A stretch of 17,298 nucleotides of DNA from Brumimicrobium sp033722555 (GTDB lineage Bacteria; Bacteroidota; Bacteroidia; Flavobacteriales_D; Crocinitomicaceae). The notes beneath the pieces were generated by a model. That model saw only the letters and a list, made by a program, of their open reading frames with translations. It was not told where the DNA came from and did no database searches. A program made the translations under genes and the position numbers. Location of the stretch: the NCBI GenBank assembly GCA_033722555.1, contig JAWVYS010000058.1:1-17298 (forward strand), in the 5' to 3' direction. This document shows positions 1 through 7,465 of this stretch, piece by piece (position 1 is the first letter of the stretch; every line of letters begins with the position of its first letter).

Positions 1-157
1 ACTTTGCATTATTCGTATTGGTCAACAAAGGTAAAGAAGGGAACGTAAAACCTGAAATAAACGCAGATTCTTGAAAAAGTAACGGATTCTCGAACTTCGC
101 ATTATAGCCCTCCGTAAGTTCCTTTACACTAAAATCCATTCGAACACTGTAACACAT
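1..157 (-). CDS. SRAP-family (YedK/HMCES-like) abasic-site DNA-protein crosslink protein, N-terminal fragment
   Basis: Only the first 52 codons are inside the window; the gene runs off the left edge. Reading from the ATG at 157, the protein starts Met-Cys-Tyr, followed by a stretch ending in ELTEGYNAKFENP and then SGFTFPSLPLLTN. This matches the Bacteroidota version of the SOS-response-associated peptidase (SRAP) fold. Family knowledge: after Met removal, Cys2 becomes the N-terminal nucleophile that forms a thiazolidine crosslink with abasic sites in single-stranded DNA. The invariant Cys2 fixes this start; the Met seven codons in would lose it. The catalytic Asn, Glu and His lie beyond the window, so an intact active site cannot be confirmed. 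The gene begins 24 bp after the transglutaminase-like gene on the same strand and may be cotranscribed with it. It was recognised by reading the short partial frame directly. Confidence 0.82.
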   Translation of the reverse strand, partial: MCYSVRMDFSVKELTEGYNAKFENPLLFQESAFISGFTFPSLPLLTNTNNAK

Positions 158-181
158 GAAACGAATTTAGAAATAATTCAA

Positions 182-823
182 CTAAATATGAAAAAAAGAA
201 AACTCTTTAGAATCGTAAATATCTGAAAATAAGTGAGGATAGTATTTTTTCATTTCTTCATTCATCAATTTAACAGGCACATCGTGAAAGGTTCCGTAAA
301 AATGAACATATTCCATGAACTTCTTACCCTTACTAAATTCCTGAAACATAGCATCATTTTTTCCGTCCCATTCCAACGGATCAACTCCGGCGGCTCTGCA
401 CACCAATGGATCAAATGCAGGAGTTGCCTTCACCCATTTATTTTCGAGATAAACTTCTACATATCCGTGGAAAACGATTTCCTCTCTTCGCAGATACCGC
501 ACCAATTTTTCTACGCCAATATGATTCACTACTATTCCAAAACCCAGTCTGCTCGGGATTTCAACAGCACGCAGAACCGAGGCCATTAGGATAGCCTTTT
601 CAACGCACCATGCCCTTTTCTTGGATAGAATCAAAGATGCAATCAGGGCTTCCGGTCTGAGATCAAGGTGATAAGGATCATAAATAAATTTATCCCTGAT
701 CCGGTAATAAATTTCAACAGCCTTTTCACGCTCAGAGGAAATAGCTCTGAACTGATCCGCAAAATCCCGAACTTCGGGGGAATTAAAATTCAAAAAAGGA
801 GTTTCTGTGAGATATTCATTCAT
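182..823 (-). CDS. Small transglutaminase-like (papain-fold) protein
   Basis: A 213-residue protein with a transglutaminase core. The motif RAWCVEKAILMASVLRAVEI puts the nucleophilic Cys at residue 73, at the head of the core helix. FHGYVEVYLENKWVKATPAFD supplies His119 and Asp138, completing a Cys-His-Asp triad with the usual spacing. There is no signal peptide or membrane segment, so it is probably cytoplasmic. Bacterial proteins of this size and fold are often uncharacterised peptidase or amidase candidates, and the substrate cannot be read from the sequence. It starts 18 bp after the TPR gene stop and is followed 24 bp later by the SRAP gene, all on the minus strand, which suggests one transcript. 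The fold is confident; the function is unknown. Confidence 0.8.
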   Translation of the reverse strand: MNEYLTETPFLNFNSPEVRDFADQFRAISSEREKAVEIYYRIRDKFIYDPYHLDLRPEALIASLILSKKRAWCVEKAILMASVLRAVEIPSRLGFGIVVNHIGVEKLVRYLRREEIVFHGYVEVYLENKWVKATPAFDPLVCRAAGVDPLEWDGKNDAMFQEFSKGKKFMEYVHFYGTFHDVPVKLMNEEMKKYYPHLFSDIYDSKEFSFFHI

Positions 824-840
824 TTTTCGTGCGGAGGCAT

Positions 841-1929
841 TTAAAAATGTTTTCGGTGAAAATGATCTTTATCAAACATTTGAAGTTGATGTTCTTGGTA
901 CCAATCAAGAAACCTGATCCATTGTGCTGCATTGGTTCCCTCCCAGTATTCGAAGGAGGCCGTATCCCCCATCATGAAAAGCCAATAATTATATGCCTCA
1001 AAATGTCCCAGATCAATTAGACGCTTATGAAATTCAAACAGTGCGTGAATAGGGTATATACTGCTATCCCTGGACTCCATATAAAACTTGATAAAGCGGT
1101 GTCTCACATCATTGATTGTTCTTAAAGAAATGTATTCTACATCGCTCAGGGTTTTAATGAGATTAAGTTCAACTTCTTTTTGCCCAAAGCTACCGTATTC
1201 CAATTGCTCTTCCGATTGTGGATTGAAATTAGCGTTCTGACACAAACTTACCGTAACAAGGGAATCACTTTCAAAGCGTATCTCACGTTGAAGTGTTTTG
1301 TATAGAAGAGCGCTTATTTCCTCCGTTCTCGAAGTATTTCTTTCTATGTTTATGAACAGTTCACCGTATATCAATCCCCAAACCTCCTCCGTTGAACTGC
1401 AGTAAATTTTACATGCCCAATAGTAATTTGAAGGATAATTCGGATCTTTCAGTATACCCTCTTCGAAATAACTGAGCGCATTTTCATATTCCTTCTGCAT
1501 CATGGCATAACGACCTGCATAGAAGTACAGTTTTCCGTCGTCCGGGAATTTTTCTATCCCCTTTTCAATGGTTGCAATTGCAGCAGAAATATTTTCCTTT
1601 AAAAGATAAACATCGCTCTTCATTTGATAGACGGAAGGATTATCCATATTATCAGCGATGATCTCATTCAAAACACCCAGTGTTTTGTCGTATTTCTCTA
1701 TTTTAAGGTAAGTTTCCGCGAGATCGAATCTATATTCGATAGCTCCGGGATCCAATTTGATTAGCTTTTGCTTGTATTTAACTGATTTTTTAAAATCACC
1801 CTTTTCTTCGGCCTGTCGGATCTTTTCTTTAATCTCCGCTGTTCTCTCATCTTCAACCTGAACATATCCAGTAAGAACATGTAACAAGCCAATAATGAGG
1901 AGTATAACCGTTTTCATAGGGTTTAGCAA
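841..1929 (-). CDS. Exported TPR-repeat protein of unknown function
   Basis: A protein of 362 residues from Met1, or 358 from Met5. The second Met gives a cleaner signal peptide (MKTVILLIIGLLHVLTG), so translation may really begin at 1917. Residues about 31-165 form roughly four tetratricopeptide repeats, with periodic Gly/Ala, Tyr and Pro positions such as the FPDDGKLYFYAG and DPNYPSNYYWA turns. The remaining 195 residues are rich in charged and aromatic residues and show no domain I recognise. The protein is probably periplasmic or envelope-associated and acts as a protein-binding scaffold. It leads a probable three-gene run with the transglutaminase-like and SRAP genes downstream. Candidate -7 elements (TAnnTTTG type) lie 37-57 bp upstream of the first Met. 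Confidence 0.75.
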   Translation of the reverse strand: MLNPMKTVILLIIGLLHVLTGYVQVEDERTAEIKEKIRQAEEKGDFKKSVKYKQKLIKLDPGAIEYRFDLAETYLKIEKYDKTLGVLNEIIADNMDNPSVYQMKSDVYLLKENISAAIATIEKGIEKFPDDGKLYFYAGRYAMMQKEYENALSYFEEGILKDPNYPSNYYWACKIYCSSTEEVWGLIYGELFINIERNTSRTEEISALLYKTLQREIRFESDSLVTVSLCQNANFNPQSEEQLEYGSFGQKEVELNLIKTLSDVEYISLRTINDVRHRFIKFYMESRDSSIYPIHALFEFHKRLIDLGHFEAYNYWLFMMGDTASFEYWEGTNAAQWIRFLDWYQEHQLQMFDKDHFHRKHF

Positions 1930-1965
1930 CTATAAAATCACTTAAAAAGTTATCTTTTCAAGTGA

Positions 1966-1986
1966 GAAATTTAGCAAACAAATTTA
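1966..1986 (-). promoter_or_regulatory. Possible promoter -7 elements for the TPR gene
   Basis: On the minus strand, TAAATTTG (1979-1986) matches the Bacteroidota -7 consensus TAnnTTTG exactly. A second near-match, TAAATTTC, lies at 1966-1973. No TTG sits at the expected 17-23 nt upstream of either, so the assignment rests on the -7 box and its position 37-57 bp from the start codon. In such AT-rich DNA a chance match is possible. Confidence 0.28.
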
Positions 1987-2052
1987 ATCAAATGAATTGG
2001 AATGAAGTAAAAAACCCATGGGTTCGCTACTAAGAATATTCATTTTAACAGG

Positions 2053-2060
2053 TAGTTTTG
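2053..2060 (+). promoter_or_regulatory. Possible promoter -7 element for the small membrane protein gene
   Basis: TAGTTTTG matches TAnnTTTG exactly and would give a leader of about 90 nt. I see no convincing TTG at the right distance upstream. The rest of the 1930-2154 intergenic region is AT-rich and shows nothing else recognisable. Confidence 0.22.
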
Positions 2061-2154
2061 ATTTGTTAAGAGTTGTAAAATTTTAAAAATCTTTACGTTA
2101 CATTTAAATTAAATGATTAAATTATTAGCAGTAAAAATCAAAAATTAATCGATT

Positions 2155-2553
2155 ATGGAAGTTACCGAAATTTTATTCGTTTTACTAATTGCAATCATCA
2201 TTGGTTCATTGTTCCACTTCGGATTCAGGTCAAGAAATCCCTGGGGAGGATTCTGGGTATTTTTACTGATCCTCTTCTTTGCTGCCTGGGCAGGTCGTTT
2301 ATGGGTAGCTCCCATTGGTCCTGTTTTCTGGGGTGTAGCATGGATACCAATCACATTCTTCGTGTTTCTGATCGCCTTAATCATAGCAGCAGCGGCAACA
2401 CCGCGCTCACGCTATTTCGAAACTAAATCTGAACAGGAAGTAAGAGAAGGGGGGCGCGCAGCCGCTGTCTTTGGGATATTCTTCTGGTTTTTAATGATTT
2501 TCTTTGTAGCAGCAATCATCGTAGGGCTCTACAATGAAAGTCAGGTATCCTGA
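2155..2553 (+). CDS. Small multi-pass inner-membrane protein, function unknown
   Basis: A 132-residue, strongly hydrophobic protein with about four membrane segments, near residues 4-22, 33-50, 55-80 and 103-126. A charged loop at residues 82-101 (TPRSRYF to VREGGRA) joins the last two. Trp and Phe are abundant (WGGFWVF, FFWFLMIFF). I recognise no family motif. It is a monocistronic plus-strand gene between two minus-strand gene groups, ended by a strong hairpin 11 bp after its stop. A real gene is supported by the start in AT-rich leader DNA, coherent membrane topology and the matching terminator. The antisense frame over the same bases has no such coherence. Confidence 0.75.
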   Translation: MEVTEILFVLLIAIIIGSLFHFGFRSRNPWGGFWVFLLILFFAAWAGRLWVAPIGPVFWGVAWIPITFFVFLIALIIAAAATPRSRYFETKSEQEVREGGRAAAVFGIFFWFLMIFFVAAIIVGLYNESQVS

Positions 2554-2563
2554 TTATAAGATA

Positions 2564-2600
2564 AAAGATCCATCGAAATTGCAGATGGATCTTTCTTTTC
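2564..2600 (+). terminator. Rho-independent terminator, probably bidirectional
   Basis: There is an 11-bp perfect stem, AAAGATCCATC (2564-2574) with GATGGATCTTT (2584-2594), a 9-nt loop and a T-rich tail (2592-2599). It sits between the plus-strand membrane protein gene and the minus-strand cbpM-like gene. Read on the minus strand, the stem is also followed by a T-rich run, so it may terminate both converging transcripts. Confidence 0.85.
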
Positions 2601-2629
2601 AAAATTTGATAAGTTTCTTTATTTAATCA

Positions 2630-2932
2630 TTATTTATTTGTTGATTCATAAATCCTTAGTCTGTTTTTTACCTGTTTCAATTCATTCTCAGTTTTTTCAA
2701 GCCTTTTGAGCAGGTTAAAAACGGCATCAATTCCCTCCACATTAATGTTGAGGTCTTTGTGAATACGAATTATTCTTTCCAAATCACTTACATATTCCTT
2801 TGAAATATGAGGCTTTTGCTCTATAATATGAAACTCAACCAATCCAATATCCACAAGTCCTTCGACAAATGAGTATTCGATTTCGTAATGCCTGCATAGC
2901 GTTCTGATTTCTATGAATTCTATTTCTGCCAT
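2630..2932 (-). CDS. cbpM: Chaperone modulator CbpM-like protein
   Basis: A 100-residue protein with a MerR-like helix-turn-helix fold at residues about 5-60 (TLCRHYEIEYSFVEGLVDIG, then HISKEYVSDLERIIRIHKDL) and a C-terminal helical or coiled-coil stretch (about 64-98, KRLEKTENELKQVKNRLRIY). Family knowledge: CbpM binds the J domain of CbpA and inhibits its co-chaperone activity rather than binding DNA. Context supports this strongly, since its ATG lies 2 bp after the stop of a CbpA-type J-protein gene, the usual cbpA-cbpM order. That spacing suggests translational coupling and matched amounts of co-chaperone and modulator. A DNA-binding MerR role is the less likely alternative. Confidence 0.83.
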   Translation of the reverse strand: MAEIEFIEIRTLCRHYEIEYSFVEGLVDIGLVEFHIIEQKPHISKEYVSDLERIIRIHKDLNINVEGIDAVFNLLKRLEKTENELKQVKNRLRIYESTNK

Positions 2933-2934
2933 GA

Positions 2935-3825
2935 TTATCTGATTTTTGAAAGTTCTTTGAATAATTCCTTTTCTTTTTCAGAAAGATTAGTGGGTATAGT
3001 TACGTTATAGGTTACATACAGGTCACCAAATTTCCCTTCCTTCTTATACACCGGAAAACCTTTCCCTTTAAGTTTGACCTTGGTACCGTTCTGCGTTCCG
3101 GGTTCAACCTTGAGCTTTACTTTTCCATCCATGGTTTCTATGATGACTTCTCCTCCGAGAACCGCCGTATACAAACTAATATCTTTCGTTACATACAGAT
3201 TTTCCTTATCCCTTTTGAAAGGAGTGTTATTTACAATCTTGAATGTAATATGAAGATCACCCTTCGGTCCTCCATAAACACCTTCACCTCCGTATCCTTT
3301 AATTCTGATCTGTTGACCATCCTCTACTCCGGCCGGAATTGTTAGGCGAATGTTGTTATCATTTACGTTCAGTGTTCGCTTATGGGTTTCATAGACCTCT
3401 TCCAGATTTAGCTCGAGTTGAGCACTAAAATCCTGTCCTTTGTATTTTACATTCGAACCACGCCCCCCGGCTCTTCCACCAAACATTGAATTGAAAAAAT
3501 CAGAGAAATCCTCCTCTCCGAAACTACCCGATCCTCCGCCTCCGTAAGATCTTTGGTACTGCTTGCCTCGTTCTTTTTCAGCACGTTCAAACTGTTCGCT
3601 ATGCTTCCACTGTTCTCCGTACTTATCGTATTTTTTCCGGTTTTCGGCATTGCTCAGCACCTCATGTGCTTCATTGATCTCTTTGAACTTCTGTTCAGCT
3701 TCTTTATCGTTGGGATTAAGATCGGGATGATATTTCCTGGCCAGTTTACGGTAAGCCTTCTTAATCTCTTGTTCATCTGCATTTTTATCGACACCCAATA
3801 TTTTATAATAATCTTTGAAAGCCAT
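2935..3825 (-). CDS. cbpA: CbpA-type DnaJ co-chaperone (class II J-protein)
   Basis: A 296-residue protein. Residues 1-70 are a J domain with the HPD motif at 33-35 (KLARKYHPDLNPND), which stimulates the ATPase of DnaK. Residues about 85-125 are Gly/Phe/Ser-rich (RSYGGGGSGSFGEEDFSDFF). Residues about 126-296 are the two beta-rich substrate-binding C-terminal subdomains (QLELNLEEVYETHKRTL, then VLGGEVIIETMDGKVKLKV). The CxxCxGxG zinc repeats of true DnaJ are absent, so this is CbpA-type and not DnaJ itself. The length is typical. It is cytosolic. The CbpM-like gene follows 2 bp downstream. I looked for a CIRCE heat-shock operator (TTAGCACTC-N9-GAGTGCTAA) upstream and found none. Confidence 0.93.
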   Translation of the reverse strand: MAFKDYYKILGVDKNADEQEIKKAYRKLARKYHPDLNPNDKEAEQKFKEINEAHEVLSNAENRKKYDKYGEQWKHSEQFERAEKERGKQYQRSYGGGGSGSFGEEDFSDFFNSMFGGRAGGRGSNVKYKGQDFSAQLELNLEEVYETHKRTLNVNDNNIRLTIPAGVEDGQQIRIKGYGGEGVYGGPKGDLHITFKIVNNTPFKRDKENLYVTKDISLYTAVLGGEVIIETMDGKVKLKVEPGTQNGTKVKLKGKGFPVYKKEGKFGDLYVTYNVTIPTNLSEKEKELFKELSKIR

Positions 3826-3920
3826 ATAAATTCTCAGTTATATCCTGGATATTTTTTTAAAAAATTCTTGAAATACACATGCATATAAAAATAATGATAA
3901 TTCGGAAAAGAGTTTTAATC

Positions 3921-3963
3921 AATTAAAAAAATGCACAGGAGCAATTTCTTCTCCCATGCATTT
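3921..3963 (-). terminator. Rho-independent terminator of the DUF4136 gene
   Basis: On the minus strand, AAATGCA (from 3963-3957) pairs with TGCATTT (3935-3929). An inner GGAG/CTCC pair and a 9-nt loop lie beyond a 2-bp mismatch. A run of Ts follows directly (the A-run at 3925-3930 on the plus strand). It lies 30 bp past the DUF4136 stop codon and separates that gene from the cbpA leader. Confidence 0.8.
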
Positions 3964-3992
3964 GAACCGGGTTTTAAATACCCTTGGATTGA

Positions 3993-4595
3993 TTACGACA
4001 TCTCTGATTTCTCTACCGGGAATTCATCAAAAATATCGTCAACCATCTTTTGAATTGCCTGTGAGGAAGGCTGATCATATATTTCTCTGGAGGCTACCCC
4101 TTTCCAAACGGTTTGCTTGGTTTCCCGGTCAATTAGATCGATAACAAGCGTACCTTCCTTGTAACTGTAGGTGGTAGTATTATAACCAACTATCCGGGAG
4201 TAATTATGATACCCGTAATAATAGTAAGGATCGTAAAAAGGACTTACTGCACCTATTCCGTAGTGATAAGGATAGGTGGCATATACAGGATCTGTATCTG
4301 CAGCGATCTCAACATCTGTGGAAGTACTGATAAGAACCAGTAAATCCGGCTTATCGCGATCGAGTTCCATTCCGTGTTCCTGAAGGTTCATTTTTACAGA
4401 TTCAACTACCGCTCTGTTTATCATGGTATCGGTATAGTTTCTGCCTTCAAGTTCAATATTTGTATTCGGTAAATAAGCAAAAGATTCGTATTTACTCAAA
4501 TCATTGTTGCTTGGATTAACAGTATAAACATTTGTTGCACATGCTGTCAACAGTGCTAATATGGTAGCAAAAGATAATATTTTCAGTCTTTTCAT
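3993..4595 (-). CDS. DUF4136-family lipoprotein
   Basis: A 200-residue protein with a lipoprotein signal (MKRLKILSFATILALLTAC, lipid-attachment Cys19). It is likely anchored in the outer membrane facing the periplasm. The body fits DUF4136: an early TVNPSNNDLSKYESFAYLP segment, a central KPDLLVLISTS strand, and a C-terminal GTLVIDLIDRETKQTVWKG block followed by a helix near AIQKMVDDIFDEFP. Residues about 108-148 are unusually rich in Tyr (YDPYYYYGYHNYSRIVGY), a variable loop common in these proteins. The family has no established biochemical role. It forms a single-gene unit with its own promoter (4662-4692) and terminator (3921-3963). A run of about ten As precedes the start codon instead of a Shine-Dalgarno site. 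Confidence 0.83.
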   Translation of the reverse strand: MKRLKILSFATILALLTACATNVYTVNPSNNDLSKYESFAYLPNTNIELEGRNYTDTMINRAVVESVKMNLQEHGMELDRDKPDLLVLISTSTDVEIAADTDPVYATYPYHYGIGAVSPFYDPYYYYGYHNYSRIVGYNTTTYSYKEGTLVIDLIDRETKQTVWKGVASREIYDQPSSQAIQKMVDDIFDEFPVEKSEMS

Positions 4596-4661
4596 AATTC
4601 GTTTTTTTTTTTAGTTATCAATCAGTTCTTTTTTGATCTGAATTATTTCAGTCAACTGTTA

Positions 4662-4692
4662 ATAAACTATGAAACGAATGACGGAATGTCAA
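4662..4692 (-). promoter_or_regulatory. Promoter of the DUF4136 gene
   Basis: On the minus strand, TTGACA (4692-4687) is followed after 17 nt by TAGTTTAT (4669-4662). Read as the Bacteroidota motif, this is TTG, 20 nt, then TAnnTTTG with 7 of 8 positions matched. It also resembles a housekeeping -35 hexamer of other bacteria. The predicted start of transcription would give a leader of about 60 nt. The remainder of the 4596-4809 intergenic region shows nothing else I can name. Confidence 0.5.
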
Positions 4693-4809
4693 GCGAAACG
4701 CCTTGTTTTTACACTGTTTTAAGAAAATTTAATACTTAAAGTACCCTTGGAGAGTTCCGGAATTGATGAATTGATCAAAAATTCAGATTACCCATTCTCT
4801 AAAATAAAT

Positions 4810-6060
4810 TCAGTGATTTGTCCATATCTCCGCCAGTGCGACCATTGTTTTCACAGCTTTTTCCATGTCCTGAACACTCACATATTCATGACGGGAATGA
4901 ATAGCCATTTCACCTGTAAACAAATTCGGACAGGGCATCCCCATAAAAGAGAGTCTTGAACCATCCGTTCCGCCACGAATGATAACGGGGCGAGGAGTAA
5001 TTCCTACCTTCTTCATTGCCTGAACAGCATAATCTGTTACAAAAGGAACCTCCTTGAGAATTTCTTTCATGTTGCGGTATTGCTCCTTTACTTCAAAATC
5101 ATATCGGGCGCTGTCGTGTTTGTGAACCACGTTTTTCACGATATTTTCCAACCTGGTTTCATATTCCTGAAGTTGTTTGGTATCGTGATCACGAATAATA
5201 AAAGTCAGTGTGGCCTTTTCCTGTATTCCATCAAAAGCAACAGGATGAACAAACCCTTCACGTCCTTCCGTAGTTTCCGGCGACCATGAATCTTTCGGTA
5301 AGGAAGCTAAAATTTCACCCGCTATCTTCAATGCATTCACCAGCTTTCCTTTCGCATATCCCGGGTGTGCACTAACGCCGTGAATCGTAATTTTTACCGA
5401 ATCCGCAGAAAAGCTTTCATCTTCAATGGACCCGAGAACTCCACCGTCGAGTGTATAGCCGTAATCGGCATTCAATTTTTTCATATCCAGATGATCTACG
5501 CCTCTACCTACTTCTTCGTCGGGAGTGAATAAAATACGGATATCACCGTGTTTAACGGTGGGGGTTTCCTTTAAATACTGAACGAAATCCATGATACAGG
5601 CCACTCCTGCTTTATCATCGGCACCAAGGAGTGTTTTTCCGCTTGCAGTAATTATGTCATCACCTATCTTTTCCTTCAAATAAGGATGTTTTTCCACAGT
5701 TATTACCTGACTCGTATCATCCGGCAATGTGATCGGTTTGCCGTCATAGTTTTCATGAAGAATCGGTTTGACACCTTTCCCGGTAACATCCGGGGCGGTG
5801 TCCATGTGCGCACAAAAACAGATTGTTGGAATATTCTCTTTGTCAGCGTTGCTTTTAACAGTTCCGAAAACATAGCCCCATTTGTCCATTTCAGCATCAC
5901 TGATGCCCAGGTCTTTCAGTTCACTCACGAGCATTTTCCCAAGGTTCTTTTGAATTTCTGTCGAAGGGAATGTATCAGAGTTGGGATCTGCTGTAGTATC
6001 TACCTGCACATAGCGCATTAAACGCTCGGCAACCGTGTGTTTGTAATTTTCTGTGGACAT
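4810..6060 (-). CDS. pepT: Peptidase T (tripeptide aminopeptidase)
   Basis: A 416-residue M20-family metallopeptidase that removes N-terminal residues from tripeptides in the cytosol. The di-zinc site can be read throughout: His85 and Asp87 (CAHMDTAPD), bridging Asp148 (TLLGADDKAG), catalytic base and ligand Glu182-Glu183 (TPDEEVGRG), Asp205 (TLDGG) and C-terminal His391 (HSRHEYVS). The lid/dimerisation domain is inserted between them (about residues 215-330), and GGTDGSRLSFMG follows. These residues align with E. coli PepT at small constant offsets, which separates it from DapE or carboxypeptidase members. It is full length. It stands alone, with 130 bp to the bioA stop upstream and 214 bp to the DUF4136 start downstream. 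I saw no clear promoter or terminator for it. Confidence 0.96.
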   Translation of the reverse strand: MSTENYKHTVAERLMRYVQVDTTADPNSDTFPSTEIQKNLGKMLVSELKDLGISDAEMDKWGYVFGTVKSNADKENIPTICFCAHMDTAPDVTGKGVKPILHENYDGKPITLPDDTSQVITVEKHPYLKEKIGDDIITASGKTLLGADDKAGVACIMDFVQYLKETPTVKHGDIRILFTPDEEVGRGVDHLDMKKLNADYGYTLDGGVLGSIEDESFSADSVKITIHGVSAHPGYAKGKLVNALKIAGEILASLPKDSWSPETTEGREGFVHPVAFDGIQEKATLTFIIRDHDTKQLQEYETRLENIVKNVVHKHDSARYDFEVKEQYRNMKEILKEVPFVTDYAVQAMKKVGITPRPVIIRGGTDGSRLSFMGMPCPNLFTGEMAIHSRHEYVSVQDMEKAVKTMVALAEIWTNH

Positions 6061-6190
6061 GCTTTTGTTTTTTTGAACGGTTTCGAAGATAGTAAAATTA
6101 CAGGTATTGGTTAGGATCTTATGGGGAACTTCTTTTCAAAATGAATCTTAACTTTTCAATGGTGAAATAAAAGTAAAAAGCATTGAGGTA

Positions 6191-7465
6191 TTATGATAAT
6201 TTGCGAAGAAATTCCTCGATCTTCCCGTAGCAGTGCTGTAGTTGCTCATCAGTTGTGCAATATGGCGGATTCAGGAAGAGAACGTTCCCCAGCGGGCGCA
6301 ACAGCATTCCGTTACTGTAGAAATGTTCAATCGCTTTTTCACGGACGGAGGAAAAATAAGAGCTCCCCTCTCCTATTTCGATTTCTATAGCGAGTATAGT
6401 TCCGCATTGGCGCAGATCACGAAGATTATATTTTCCATCGATTTTTTTTCGGAAGGTTTTGTGTTGCTCACAAATGCGTTGAATATTCTGTTTCGCTTCT
6501 TCCTTTTCAAATAGCTCAATCGTCGCACAAGCCGCGGCACAGGCAAGAGGATTTCCGGTGTAGGAATGTCCATGAAGCAAGGCTTTCATTTTATCGTCAT
6601 CTAGGAAAGCATCGTATATATGCTGTTTTGCGACCGTAAGTCCAAGTGGAAGCGTACCTCCTGTTATTCCTTTGGATAAACACACAATGTCGGGCGTTGA
6701 TTTGCAGTGATTCATCGCGAACATTTCTCCCGTTCTTCCCCAGCCCGTCATTACTTCATCAAAAATGAAGAGCACTTCGTGTTTCTTAGCCAGTTTCATC
6801 AATTCATCGAGAAATTCAGGTCGGTACATCTGCATTCCTGCGCTACCCTGTACTAATGGCTCCACAATTACACCGGCAAAATCTCCGCTTTTAAAAAGGT
6901 CGTCTGCCATCTGAATACACTCCTTTTCTTTATCTTCAGACGGAAAGGGAATATAGTCTGCGTCGAAAAAGAATTCCTCGAAAGGTTTGTTAAAATAACC
7001 CCGTTGTCCCAGACTCATTGCGCCAAAAGTATCTCCATGATAAGCGCCTTCGAGTGCCAGGAAGCGTTTCTTTTCCTTTCCTTTATTGTACCAGTACTGC
7101 ATCACCATTTTTATGGCCACTTCTACCGCTGTGCTGCCGTTGTCGGAGTAAAAGACCTTTGAGAATCCCGTCGGTAAAACGTTTAAAACACGTTCCGCCA
7201 GTTCTACTACCTTGGGATGAGTCGCTCCTGCCAGAAGAACATGATCAATTTTCTGAAACTGTTCGCTGATCGCTTTTCCAATGTGTGGATGACCGTGTCC
7301 GTGTACATTTACCCACCAGGAAGAATTACAGTCGATGTATGATTTTCCGTTTTCATCAAAGAGCAGACTTCCTTCTGCTCTAACGATTGGTAAAGGGTCT
7401 CTTTCTGTTTTAGCTTGTGTAAAAGGATGCCAAACGACCTTTTTATCACGTTCAATTAAATTCAT
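6191..7465 (-). CDS. bioA: Adenosylmethionine-8-amino-7-oxononanoate aminotransferase (biotin synthesis)
   Basis: A 424-residue class III PLP aminotransferase that converts 8-amino-7-oxononanoate (KAPA) to 7,8-diaminopelargonate (DAPA), with S-adenosylmethionine as amino donor. BioA-specific features are WHPFTQ near the N-terminus and the double Trp at 50-51 (CNSSWWVNVHGHGHP), which shapes the substrate pocket. PLP-site features are the YHGDTFGAMS loop (142-151), Asp236 (FIFDEVMTGWGRTG) that contacts the pyridine nitrogen, and Lys265 (CLSKGITGG), the Schiff-base lysine. The length is usual. Its ATG lies inside the end of bioD with a 14-bp overlap, so translation is probably coupled. It is the last gene of the pheT-bioD-bioA run. 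bioB, bioF and the bioC/bioH functions are not in this window. Confidence 0.96.
   Translation of the reverse strand: MNLIERDKKVVWHPFTQAKTERDPLPIVRAEGSLLFDENGKSYIDCNSSWWVNVHGHGHPHIGKAISEQFQKIDHVLLAGATHPKVVELAERVLNVLPTGFSKVFYSDNGSTAVEVAIKMVMQYWYNKGKEKKRFLALEGAYHGDTFGAMSLGQRGYFNKPFEEFFFDADYIPFPSEDKEKECIQMADDLFKSGDFAGVIVEPLVQGSAGMQMYRPEFLDELMKLAKKHEVLFIFDEVMTGWGRTGEMFAMNHCKSTPDIVCLSKGITGGTLPLGLTVAKQHIYDAFLDDDKMKALLHGHSYTGNPLACAAACATIELFEKEEAKQNIQRICEQHKTFRKKIDGKYNLRDLRQCGTILAIEIEIGEGSSYFSSVREKAIEHFYSNGMLLRPLGNVLFLNPPYCTTDEQLQHCYGKIEEFLRKLS

Noticed and set aside
2145..2384. Minus-strand open frame opposite the small membrane protein
   Set aside because: The plus-strand frame has coherent membrane helices and a matching terminator. 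The antisense frame is low-complexity and lacks both.
3826..3955. Heat-shock operator (CIRCE) or a clear promoter for cbpA
   Set aside because: No TTAGCACTC-N9-GAGTGCTAA repeat and no full TTG/TAnnTTTG pair were found; only loose AT-rich matches.
4757..4780. Short direct repeats (GAATTGAT twice) downstream of pepT, considered as a terminator
   Set aside because: The repeats are direct rather than inverted, and no stable stem with a T tail results.
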